Source: Platycnemis pennipes (Eukaryota > Arthropoda > Insecta > Odonata > Platycnemididae). Taken from it: a stretch of 64,000 nucleotides of DNA. Position numbers and translations under genes: made by a program. The notes beneath the pieces are model-generated. The model saw only the letters and a program-made list of their open reading frames with translations, was not told the origin of the DNA and did no database searches. This document shows positions 10,466-18,259 of this stretch, in pieces. The stretch covers positions 122,879,544-122,943,543 of the forward strand of contig OW121852.1 of the NCBI GenBank assembly GCA_933228895.1, in the 5' to 3' direction. Position 1 is the stretch's first letter. Every line of letters starts with the position of its first letter.

Positions 10466-11310
10466 TGCCCCCCTACGGGTAGGGGGATTGAGAATACTCC
10501 CTCAGTATCGCTGCTTGTCGTAAGAGGGTTGAGCCCGGACATTCTTTTGGGTCAACTGTCTATGTGCGGCCATACCACTTGGCCTGCGATCCACCCGCAT
10601 GTTTGCTGTGTGCGGAGACCCGTTAGGAGGAGAAGGGGATCATGGAGGGTGAGGTCCGTGGTTCCCAGCTGGGTGTCGGATGCCCGGTGTCTCATGCCTT
10701 AATGTAAATGACCACGTCGTGAGTCAACCTCGCGATATCACCGACATTTTTGGCATGTCACTAGCCAGCACAAGCAGTGATGGGAATTACTCGGAAGTAT
10801 TCTTGGATATTAAGGAACGCTTCCAGAGAATTCCACTTGATTTAACTGAGACTTCTATGCCTGCAGAGTACAACGACCCGTTCTCCCTGTGGGAACTTCG
10901 GTCAGCCATTGTGGATTTTAAGGATATCTCTCCGGGACTGGACGGTATACACAACGTTTTCCTTCGAAATGTTTCGGGGGTGGCGTTGTTGGTGATCCTA
11001 AAAACCTTCAACCAAATTTGGTTAGATGGTAGTTTTCCGCAAACCTGGGAGGAATCTGCGGTGGTTCCGGTCCCTAAGCAGGGAAAGGACAAAGTTGATC
11101 CTAATAATTATAGGCCATTCTCCTTAACCAGTTGCCTGTGAGAGGCGATGGAAAGAATGGTAAACCGTCGGCTCGTGTGGTGCTTGGAGCGACGGAACCT
11201 TCAATCTAATATCAGTGTTGTGTTCGGTGAGGTAGATCAACAATCGATTACCTCGTCCGGAGTGACAATTTCATCCAGGAGGCCTTTATTCTGCGTCAGC
11301 ACGTCAGTGC
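10466..11310 (+). mobile_element. I-like LINE copy D: 5' UTR fused to RT segment
   Basis: It starts with the lineage's 5' end (CCCCCTACGGGTAGGGGG) and continues through the first 200 bp of the 5' UTR, with a small deletion after GTAAGAG. At GCCCGG (about 10682-10687) it jumps directly into ORF2 at the segment reading GVSCLNVNDHVV. RT upstream motifs follow (SPGLDGIHNVFLRN, PVPKQGKDK, NNYRPF), then a TGA after LTSC-L, then MERMVNRRLVWCLERRNL. Similarity stops near 11310 at the LLRQHV-equivalent, where a piggyBac fragment begins. ORF1, endonuclease, RT catalytic motifs and RNase H are missing. Confidence 0.85.
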
Positions 11311-11870
11311 TAGAAGTTTGCAATCATGGTGCATCTCATCATCACTACTTTCCAGAAACTCCACCTCAGAAATATGTTTATCATTTATAATATCCAATAT
11401 TTCCGATTCCTTCAGTGTTCTGGAAGTCAATGAACCTAAAAATACAAAACACAGTGGTGAATGCTTAAAGACTTGTACAGCCATTGAGAAATTATGTCCA
11501 TTTAAATGGACACCATATTTCAGGGTTTTAAAAATTACGAAATTTGTTTAATAATGTATAGCTAAAGCATATTAAGTAAACATCTTACAAAAATTTTAAA
11601 AAATTTGAAAAAAACAATTAAAAAAAGCATTTAAAAATATTTGATGCCACTTACCTGCAGACCTTCCTCTACGTGCAGCCATCATCCACTGATGCCTTCA
11701 CACTTCTTAGCTCAAGGCTCAAGAGTAAGTTGTTGGAACTTAATATTACTCAGAAAGGTTGTGAAGATTAATACTATGTATTACAGTGCCATTGATACAA
11801 TGTAGATACTATGTGGGAGACCCCTAGCAGGCATGTCCATTGTAATGCACACCATGACTGAAAGGGTTAA
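11311..11870 (-). mobile_element. piggyBac-like element, 5' end
   Basis: The terminus is TTAA (11867-11870) followed on the minus strand by CCCTTTCAGTCATGG, the expected piggyBac target and terminal bases. Downstream on the minus strand is a short exon (MMAARRGRSA) with a GTAAGT donor near 11655. An acceptor TTTTTAG near 11445 leads to SLTSRTLKESEILDIINDKH and an acidic segment EFLESSDDEMHHD, which resembles the acidic N-terminus of piggyBac transposases. The element is cut off at 11310, where copy D of the LINE begins. The intron is my inference from the GT-AG sites. Confidence 0.55.
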
Positions 11871-11886
11871 AGTATTCATTAGCCCT

Positions 11887-12134
11887 TCACAACGCTAACC
11901 ACATATGACCAAAGCAGAATTTACGAATTTCGAACTGTGAAATTTCGGTGGAGAGGACGATCACATCAAAATTTTTATAGTTCACACGTGGAGGTAAATC
12001 ACCAACTTCAATGAATTGAAAGATATAATAATACGGAAATAATTTACTTACATCTGATAAACAAGCAGCAATATCCCTCAGGGCAGCATTCCTCTTCTCC
12101 TTGTTGTGATACTCCGGTGAACCGATTTCAAAGA
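11887..12134 (-). pseudogene. MADF-domain exon, downstream half (split by LINE A)
   Basis: On the minus strand from 12134 the frame reads EIGSPEYHNKEKRNAALRDI and AACLSD, then a perfect GTAAGT splice donor starting at 12051. It is the direct continuation of the MADF exon start at 17861-17786, from which it is separated by LINE A. MADF domains bind DNA and are common in arthropod regulators and as the accessory protein of some PIF/Harbinger-like transposons. Sequence from 12051 to 11887 would be intron. No later exon could be identified, because a piggyBac fragment follows. Confidence 0.65.
12123..12134. repeat. Target-site duplication of LINE A, left copy
   Basis: CGATTTCAAAGA, repeated exactly at 17786-17797 on the other side of the element. 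Confidence 0.9.
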
Positions 12135-12654
12135 ACCCCCTGCGGGTAGGGGGATTGAGAATACTCCCGCAGTATCTCTGCTTGTCGTAAGAGGCGACTA
12201 AAAGGGCGGGGAGAAAACCCCGAAAACAAACCCCCGTGTCAGCAAGGGATGCGTCCGAGCAACGTGTGGGTCCGTTGCTTGTGAGTGACCATACCAGCTG
12301 GTTCACGATCCACCCATGTGTTTGCCGTGCATGGAGACCCGTAAGGGGGAGAAAGGGATCCTGGTGGGTGAGTTTTTCGGCTCCCAGCCGGGTTTCGGAT
12401 GCCCGGTATGGACCGAGAAACAATAACCCTCTTTGGCCCTGGATTTCCTGTAAACGGGAGGCCGGGAGCTAGCCACTCCCGGTCAATCGGCTCCAGTTTG
12501 CTCTGCGCTCTGGTGGCGAGTGCTGAGGTGGTGTGGGTCCGCGTAGGGCGGCCGGAGTTGCGCGGGTTTTTGGTGGGCTCGCGCAAGGAAGGTCTCAACC
12601 TGAAACGGACAACCACCACCAGAAGCGCTATATCCCTCGTGCTAGCCCTGGCGA

Positions 12655-12675
12655 CCGCACCGGTTTGCGGTGCGG
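12655..12675 (+). other. Conserved 5' UTR hairpin, copy A
   Basis: CCGCACCG and CGGTGCGG enclose the loop GTTTG, 82 nt before the ORF1 ATG. The same stem occurs in copies B and C at nearly the same distance. Confidence 0.6.
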
Positions 12676-12736
12676 CGTCCCGAATGTGTGGCTCCGTGGT
12701 GGGTGGGGAGGCCGGGGGACGAAGTGTTGTTTTGGC

Positions 12737-13882
12737 ATGGATAATACACCCACACCAAAACCAAAAAAATCCCGTTCGGAAACGGACGGGGGAAATACAG
12801 TAAGGACGAGCAATAAATATCTCGTGATGAAATGCAGTGGAGAAGGAGAGTCTCTGAAGAAACTCTCCCCTTTTCTGATAAAGAAATTATTCACCTCATT
12901 AGTGCCAGGAGAAATTAAAATGGCGAAAAAGTTGAGAGATGGTTCCCTTCTCATAGAAACAGCAAACAATGCCCAAAGCGAAAAGCTGTTAAATGTAAAA
13001 ACCTTTAACAATCTTCCAGTAGTGGTTGAGGCACACCGTTCCCTGAACTCAAGTCGGGGAGTTGTGAGCCATTACGACTTTCTACACGTCGACGATGCCG
13101 AGATCGCGAGAGAAATGGCCCCACAAGGTGTCACGGGTGCTCGCCACATCACCCGAAAACGAAATGGGGAAACGCAACCTACCACTTCCGTTCTACTGAC
13201 ATTCGCTCTTGACCAGCTTCCTGACAGAGTCTTCATTGGGTACGAAGCGGTTCCAGTGAGGCCCTTCATACCCAACCCTATGAGATGTTTTCAGTGTCAA
13301 CGATTTGGGCATATCGCGACGAGATGCGAGGGCAAGGCCACTTGCCCTCGCTGTGGCAAAGCAAAACACGAGGATGATATTTGTGAAGCAGAACCACTAT
13401 GCGTGAATTGCGAGGGAGCCCACCCAGTGTTCTCTCGCGATTGCCCAAAAATGAAAGAAGAGAGGAAGATTATGAAAATTAAGACATTGGAAAAAATACC
13501 CTATCTGGAGGCAAGGAAAAAGTACCGCTCCCTTGCGGCGCCTACTTTCTCCCGCTCCTTTGCGACCATAGCTGTAGTTAAAAAATGCAATGTGTCAACA
13601 CAGACGGAACTACCTAAAGAGAGAGAAGAAAATATCAAGACCGACAAAAGAAAGGCAGATAGTGTCGAAACGATCCAAAAACCGGGTTCTCCCAAGAAGA
13701 ACCCAATAAAAACTGCATCGGGGGCCGCCCCCGTTAAGCGGGGAAAAACTCCCTCCCCCGAACCCTCCGGTAAGGCGAAACAGCCAAGGCCGGAGGCAAT
13801 GGACGAGGATGACAACTCTTCTGAGAGTGAAGCCCGCTCCATAACAATAAAGGGGAAAAAGTACCGGATTAGACGAACATAA
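12737..13882 (+). CDS. LINE A ORF1 (Gag-like nucleic-acid-binding protein)
   Basis: 381 aa from the ATG at 12737. The frame is open further upstream but has no ATG there, and B and C start at the equivalent ATG. ORF1 proteins bind the LINE RNA and form the ribonucleoprotein. The N-terminal half contains LSPFLIKKLF, LRDGSLLIETANN and HRSLNSSRGVVSHYD, a conserved block of this lineage. Three zinc knuckles follow around residues 185-245: CFQCQRFGHIATRC, CPRCGKAKHEDDIC and CVNCEGAHPVFSRDC. After the knuckles come YLEARKKYRSLAAP and a Pro/Lys/Ser-rich acidic tail that ends in a basic GKKYRIRRT. The ORF2 start lies 77 bp downstream in a different frame. Confidence 0.9.
   Translation: MDNTPTPKPKKSRSETDGGNTVRTSNKYLVMKCSGEGESLKKLSPFLIKKLFTSLVPGEIKMAKKLRDGSLLIETANNAQSEKLLNVKTFNNLPVVVEAHRSLNSSRGVVSHYDFLHVDDAEIAREMAPQGVTGARHITRKRNGETQPTTSVLLTFALDQLPDRVFIGYEAVPVRPFIPNPMRCFQCQRFGHIATRCEGKATCPRCGKAKHEDDICEAEPLCVNCEGAHPVFSRDCPKMKEERKIMKIKTLEKIPYLEARKKYRSLAAPTFSRSFATIAVVKKCNVSTQTELPKEREENIKTDKRKADSVETIQKPGSPKKNPIKTASGAAPVKRGKTPSPEPSGKAKQPRPEAMDEDDNSSESEARSITIKGKKYRIRRT
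12771..12790 (+). promoter_or_regulatory. RNA hairpin in the ORF1 start region, copy A
   Basis: CCCGTTCG pairs with CGGACGGG around a GAAA tetraloop, beginning 34 nt after the A of the ORF1 ATG. B and C have hairpins at the same offset with compensating base changes (34636-34655 and 52255-52274). Function is unknown; translational control or RNA recognition is my inference. Confidence 0.65.
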
Positions 13883-13959
13883 ACGGACGTTTACCGCTCG
13901 ATTTTAACTAGGTTATTATATATCTATTTATTTTATATATATATTTATTTTATCTATTT

Positions 13960-16900
13960 ATGGTTTTTATCCTGCAGTGGAACTGCAATGGTTTTTACAG
14001 GCATAAGGAGGAGATGGCGGTTTTAATTCACGATCTCAGACCCTCTTGCATGTGTCTACAGGAGACTCACTTTAAAGACACGGACAAGGGTGTGATAAAG
14101 GGATATACAGTTTTTAGATTTGACGACACCAGCGGGCAACGAGCCCAAGGTGGAGTTGCAATTGCGATTCGGGAGGCCCTATACACCTCTCGAATTCAAT
14201 TGAGGACACCGTTCCAAGCAGTTGCGGTGACTGTTAATATCCCGGAGAAAATAACTTTGTGTAATGTTTACTTTCCGGAGGGTGCACCAGTAACTAGGTG
14301 CAATCTCGAAGCCCTTGTCCGACAGTTGCCTAGCCCATTCATTCTTATGGGCGATTTTAACGCCCACGACTCCCTATGGGGAAGTTCAAGGGCGCAATGT
14401 AACAAGAGGGGACGAATTGTATCCGATTTTATAAATAGTTTCAACCTTTATTTATTAAACAACGGGGAAAACACCCGTTTCAACAGTTTTAATGGAGAAT
14501 TCTCCTCAATTGACCTATGCATTGGTTCGAGCAGTCTTACGAATAAGATGACAATGTCCGTTTATGCCGATCTTTGTGGTAGCGACCATTTCCCCATTTT
14601 AATTCATCGTGACCGTGATTTTAATACAAATTTTATCAGGCCGAGCAATTGGGTCATCCAGAGAGCCGACTGGCCTCTTTTTAATAAGATGTTTTACTAC
14701 AAACACGATGTCAGTAACGATTCCCTACGCAACATTGATAACCTCGCCAAGGCCATTGTCGAAGCAGCAAATTGCAGCGTTCCACGGACATCAGGCCGTA
14801 CCCCTCGACCACCCGTGCCGTGGTGGAACGAGGAGTGCGCAAAAGCAATAAGGCTTCGGAAGAGAGCGTTCAACAAATACCCCACTGCACGAAATCTAGC
14901 ATCTTTCAGACGCCTACGAGCCAAAGCTAGGCAGGTCGTAAAAGAAGCCAAAAGATCATCTTGGATGGAGTACGTGTCCAGCATTAACCATAAGACACCC
15001 CTTACACAAGTTTGGAGTAAGGTGAGATGCATATCAGGAGCTGGTCAGCGATACGGAGTCTCATGCTTGAATATTGGAAACAGGGTGCTCACGTCCCCTC
15101 AGAAAATAAGTGAAGCTTTTGGCAGACAACTTGCCGAGATCTCCAGTAACGCGACTTACGATGCTGCGTTTGCAGCCGTAAAAACGCGATGCGAAGAGAC
15201 CGATGTCAGCTTTTGCGAGGCACGTGAAACCCATGACTACAACGAACCATTCTCGCTGTGGGAGCTGAAGGCCTCAATTGCGGACTCCCGGGATACCTCT
15301 CCAGGACTTGACCAAATACATAATGCCTTCCTCCGGAATCTACCGGAAGCAGCTTTGTCGGAGGCCCTTCAAACCTTCAACCAAGTATGGTCGGAGGGTT
15401 CTTTCCCTCAGTCCTGGAGGGAGTCGGTAGTGATACCCATCCATAAGCAGGGGAAAGATAGGTCAGACCCAAACAGCTACCGACCGATCTCGCTAACAAG
15501 CTGTCTATGTAAGCTTATGGAGAGAATGGTAAATCGTCGCCTAGTCTGGTGCCTTGAGCGAAGAAATCTTTTCTCCAGCATTCAGTGTGGCTTTAGGCGC
15601 GGTCGATCTACCGTCGACCATTTAGTGCGTGCGGATAATTTTATCCAAGAAGCATTTCTTCTCCGCCAGCACGTCGTTGCCGTATTCTTTGACCTGGAGA
15701 AGGCATACGACAGGGTCTGGCGCCAGAAGGTCATAAAGGCTTTGTATGATTGGGGTTTTAAAGGGAATTTACCCATATTTGTTAAGAATTTTTTAACTGA
15801 CCGTACGTTTAAAGTCAGAATTGGAAACTGCCTGTCCGACTCTTACGTTCAAGAGAACGGAGTACCACAGGGCTCCGTCTTGAGCGTAACACTCTTTGCC
15901 ATCGCGATAAATGACGTAGCAGAATGTATCCAAGCACCATTGATGGGGTCCTTGTTTGTAGATGATCTAGCAATTTTTTGCCGATCATCCAAGCTGGTCA
16001 GTGCTTCAAGGCAAATACAGATGACCTTGAACAAACTCAACACCTGGGCCGCGAATAATGGATTCCGCTTTTCAGCTGAAAAGACAAAATGCATGCATTT
16101 CTACCGCTTGAGAGGACTACACTTACCGCCGCCATTGCGTTTGGGGAACACGTACCTAACCTACGTCCCAGAAATTAAGTTCCTCGGCATGACTTTAGAC
16201 TACCAGTTGAATTGGCGAGAGCACATAAGATCTTTAAAGGACAGATGTATGAAGACTTTAAATATTTTAAGGTTTTTATCAAATACGACGTGGGGAGCCG
16301 ATCGCTCAACCCTATCTTTATTATACCGCGCCCTAGTTCGGTCAAGATTGGACTATGGTTGCATAGTATATTCTTCTGCCCGGGAGTCATATTTACGACC
16401 ATTGTCAACGGTGCATAATGCTGGGCTACGGATGGCAATTGGTGCCTTCCGTACCGCCCCAGTACTGAGTATTTATGCAGAGTCGGGCGAACCTCCGCTG
16501 AATGTCAGGAGAAATATACTCATGTGCAACTATGTTGCCAAGGTTTTAGCCTCAAAGGATCATCCTTGTTTTAATATCGTTTTTAACCCCCGTTTTATTG
16601 ATATTTTTAATAGAAGAACACGGTGCACAAGACCACTAAGTGTGCGATTTAAGTCTTTTAACGAGGACTACGGTATTTCGCTCCCTGAATTAAACCAAGT
16701 CGAGCATTTCAGAATACCTCCGTGGCAAGTAAGTCAGCCAGTCTGTAACTTCAGCTTACAGAGATACTGCAAGTCTTCCACCATCGCTGCCGAGTATCAG
16801 CGCTCTTTCCAAGAGATTATTAACGCACGCCCCGGCGTCACCGCCGTTTACACGGACGGTTCGAAGACGGAGGAGGCATGTGCGTGTGCGGTGACCTCAG

Positions 16901-17652
16901 CCCACCACGGAGTCATTAGGGCAAGGTTGAATCCCATGTGTAGTATATACACAGCGGAACTCCTTGCTATAAGGATGGCTCTGCGCGGGATTAAGGGACG
17001 TAATACGTCCTTTCTAGTCTGCAGTGACTCCATGAGTGCACTGCAGGGCATTTCCCGCTTTTTCCCAATGCATCCTATTATCCAGGATATTCAGTGTAGC
17101 CTAATGGCCCTCGAGAAGAAAGGAATCCATATCGAATTCTTATGGGTCCCCGGACATGTGGGGATAGCAGGGAATGAGTCAGCGGACTTCGCCGCTAAAG
17201 AGGCGTTACGAGAGGCCAACACTGCCGTGGCACAAGTACCTGTGGAGGATCTGAGGACTGCTTTGAGGAATGTATGCCTTCAGCAGTGGAGGGAAACTTG
17301 GAATCAACAAACCACAAACAAGTTACATGAAATTAAGGCCGACATAGCAATGTGGTCCACTTCAGTTGGGAGGACCCGGAGGGAGGAAGTTGTCATCACA
17401 CGGTTGAGGATAGGGCACAGTGCCCTGACCCACTCTTACCTCTTTACGGAGGAGAAGATCCAACCCCGTTGTGATCGGTGCGACTCACCCCTCACTGTGA
17501 GGCACCTCCTGACGGAGTGTTATGTCTATCGTGCCACGAGAGAAAGATTAAACGTTGTGGGCAATCTAGGACAAATCCTAGGAAATGACTCCAAAATGAT
17601 CGACCGTTTACTTTCCTTCTTGAAAGATACCTCTATATTTAAAAAAATTTAA
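13960..17652 (+). CDS. LINE A ORF2: APE endonuclease, reverse transcriptase, RNase H
   Basis: 1230 aa from the ATG at 13960. It nicks target DNA and reverse transcribes the LINE RNA at the nick. Endonuclease (about 1-220): LQWNCNG, catalytic E35 in LQETHF, GDFNAHD (D132, N134), and SDHFP near 208-212. RT (about 450-740): LDQIHNAFLRN, NSYRPISLTSCLCKLMERM, CGFRRGRST, motif A FFDLEKAYD (about 577), NGVPQGSVLS, and catalytic FVDD (about 666-669). RNase H (about 963-1090): YTDGSKTEEA, YTAELLAI, CSDSMSAL, and VPGHVGIAGNESAD, with all acidic residues present. The C-terminal knuckle CDRCDSPLTVRHLLTEC lies near 1170. Every expected catalytic residue is present, and length matches a complete I-type ORF2. 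Confidence 0.93.
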   Translation: MVFILQWNCNGFYRHKEEMAVLIHDLRPSCMCLQETHFKDTDKGVIKGYTVFRFDDTSGQRAQGGVAIAIREALYTSRIQLRTPFQAVAVTVNIPEKITLCNVYFPEGAPVTRCNLEALVRQLPSPFILMGDFNAHDSLWGSSRAQCNKRGRIVSDFINSFNLYLLNNGENTRFNSFNGEFSSIDLCIGSSSLTNKMTMSVYADLCGSDHFPILIHRDRDFNTNFIRPSNWVIQRADWPLFNKMFYYKHDVSNDSLRNIDNLAKAIVEAANCSVPRTSGRTPRPPVPWWNEECAKAIRLRKRAFNKYPTARNLASFRRLRAKARQVVKEAKRSSWMEYVSSINHKTPLTQVWSKVRCISGAGQRYGVSCLNIGNRVLTSPQKISEAFGRQLAEISSNATYDAAFAAVKTRCEETDVSFCEARETHDYNEPFSLWELKASIADSRDTSPGLDQIHNAFLRNLPEAALSEALQTFNQVWSEGSFPQSWRESVVIPIHKQGKDRSDPNSYRPISLTSCLCKLMERMVNRRLVWCLERRNLFSSIQCGFRRGRSTVDHLVRADNFIQEAFLLRQHVVAVFFDLEKAYDRVWRQKVIKALYDWGFKGNLPIFVKNFLTDRTFKVRIGNCLSDSYVQENGVPQGSVLSVTLFAIAINDVAECIQAPLMGSLFVDDLAIFCRSSKLVSASRQIQMTLNKLNTWAANNGFRFSAEKTKCMHFYRLRGLHLPPPLRLGNTYLTYVPEIKFLGMTLDYQLNWREHIRSLKDRCMKTLNILRFLSNTTWGADRSTLSLLYRALVRSRLDYGCIVYSSARESYLRPLSTVHNAGLRMAIGAFRTAPVLSIYAESGEPPLNVRRNILMCNYVAKVLASKDHPCFNIVFNPRFIDIFNRRTRCTRPLSVRFKSFNEDYGISLPELNQVEHFRIPPWQVSQPVCNFSLQRYCKSSTIAAEYQRSFQEIINARPGVTAVYTDGSKTEEACACAVTSAHHGVIRARLNPMCSIYTAELLAIRMALRGIKGRNTSFLVCSDSMSALQGISRFFPMHPIIQDIQCSLMALEKKGIHIEFLWVPGHVGIAGNESADFAAKEALREANTAVAQVPVEDLRTALRNVCLQQWRETWNQQTTNKLHEIKADIAMWSTSVGRTRREEVVITRLRIGHSALTHSYLFTEEKIQPRCDRCDSPLTVRHLLTECYVYRATRERLNVVGNLGQILGNDSKMIDRLLSFLKDTSIFKKI

Positions 17653-17726
17653 TTTTAACATTCCTACCTTTTTGCATTCTCACTTTTTAATGAGCATATG
17701 CACTCGTTTATAAAATATTTTGACAA

Positions 17727-17757
17727 GGTGCAAAATGACCTTAGCCGTCGACGCACC
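17727..17757 (+). other. 3'-terminal hairpin of the LINE lineage, copy A
   Basis: GGTGC pairs with GCACC across about 21 nt that contain ATGACC and CCGTCGAC. Equivalent elements occur in B (38534-38564), C (57428-57458), F (19920-19949), J, H and L. In the family this position is expected to be recognised by the RT when reverse transcription starts; that role is inferred. Confidence 0.6.
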
Positions 17758-17785
17758 TTAAAAACTAAAACTACTACTACTACTA

Positions 17786-17797
17786 CGATTTCAAAGA
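17786..17797. repeat. Target-site duplication of LINE A, right copy
   Basis: CGATTTCAAAGA, identical to 12123-12134. The first C could also belong to the (CTA)n tail. Confidence 0.9.
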
Positions 17798-17861
17798 GGC
17801 ACCGGGTTTCTTGGTATATATTTATAAGGAGTTCTACTGCTTGTCTACTCCAAGAAGCCAT
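17786..17861 (-). pseudogene. MADF-domain exon, upstream half with start codon (split by LINE A)
   Basis: The ATG at 17861 (minus) opens MASWSRQAVELLINIYQETR and CLFEI, the typical N-terminus of a MADF domain (ELLIxxYxxxxCLYxI). It is cut by the LINE at the TSD (17786-17797). The exon resumes at 12134-12052 and ends in a GTAAGT donor. Both halves are open and in phase once one TSD copy is discounted, so the exon was intact before the insertion. The upstream 300 bp leads to a TIR-like end at 18137-18150, which suggests that the gene is the accessory gene of a DNA transposon. Confidence 0.7.
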
Positions 17862-18160
17862 GTTGATAAATTGTATTCCTTGAGGAAGCGAGCGGAAGCA
17901 TGAGAAGCAAGTAGAATTCTGGCCAATGGTCGCTCGCTATTGGTCAAGAGGCTTCAAACTGATTCAATATTCGAGAATTTTTAGAACTGTTCAAGACGAG
18001 AGAAATATGATGGCGAAGAAGCCTTCCAAGAGGTTTCAAGACAGCATGACCGCTGTCATGACGTTTCAATGACGTCATGTCCGCTCGGGAAGCCTTGATC
18101 AATGAAGCTTGAATGGAATTTGATGCAAAATTTGACCATGTGAAACCGGCTTTATGGTAA
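17862..18160 (-). mobile_element. 5' region and terminal end of a MADF-encoding DNA transposon, copy 1
   Basis: Non-coding leader upstream of the MADF ATG at 17861. It ends in a terminal motif whose plus-strand sequence is CATGTGAAACCGGC (18137-18150) followed by TTTA. The same leader and terminus occur in copy 2 (20258 to 19977, continuing at 18259), and the terminus recurs at 62440-62454. The leader holds segments such as GTCGCTCGCTATTG and TGACGTCATGTCC shared with copy 2. A TTA/TAA-type target and a MADF accessory ORF are compatible with PIF/Harbinger, but no transposase is visible. Confidence 0.5.
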
Positions 18161-18246
18161 TCTAGTGAACCTATTTCATAAAGACACCTTTTTTCTTCGT
18201 ACAAACAGATGAGTAGTTCCACCATTTGTCTTCCCCACGAAGCCAT
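18161..18246 (-). pseudogene. MADF N-terminal exon fragment, copy 2
   Basis: The ATG at 18246 (minus) opens MASWGRQMVELLICLYEEKR and CLYEIGSLDYHK, a diverged paralogue of the exon start at 17861. It is cut at YHK, where the terminus of transposon copy 1 begins (about 18150-18160). This suggests that copy 1 inserted into the MADF exon of copy 2. Its upstream leader is interrupted by LINE F at 18260. Confidence 0.6.
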
Positions 18247-18248
18247 CT

Positions 18249-18259
18249 TAGATTTGTGT
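18249..18259. repeat. Target-site duplication of LINE F, left copy
   Basis: TAGATTTGTGT, repeated at 19977-19987. Confidence 0.85.

Larger units (their letters stand above)
12135..17785 (+). mobile_element. Full-length I-superclade LINE, copy A, both ORFs open
   Basis: About 5.65 kb. It has a 602-bp structured 5' UTR starting with CCCCCTGCGGGTAGGGGG, then ORF1 (12737-13882), a 77-bp AT-rich spacer, ORF2 (13960-17652), a short 3' UTR with the lineage's terminal hairpin (17727-17757) and a (CTA)n tail. A 12-bp exact TSD flanks it. No stop or frameshift interrupts either ORF. The ORF2 order of APE endonuclease, RT, RNase H and CCHC places it in the I superclade (I/Nimb-like). It sits in antisense orientation inside a MADF exon. 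It is the best candidate in the window for a recently active copy. Confidence 0.92.

Noticed and set aside
12135..12215. HDV-like ribozyme at the LINE 5' end
   Set aside because: A strong stem (CTGCGGG/CCCGCAG) and a GTCG...CGAC hairpin are conserved, but I could not build the nested P1-P2-P3-P4 double pseudoknot. A covariance-model scan would settle it.
12533..12736. N-terminal extension of LINE A ORF1
   Set aside because: The frame is open but begins with GTG. The first ATG (12737) matches the starts of B and C.
12737..17652. Endogenous virus for the LINE ORF1/ORF2 pairs
   Set aside because: APE endonuclease, non-LTR RT, RNase H, TSDs and (CTA)n tails identify LINEs; no LTR or envelope-type gene is present.
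17664..17785. Minus-strand ORF running from the MADF start into LINE A
   Set aside because: The Val-rich stretch is the translation of the (CTA)n tail, not part of the gene.
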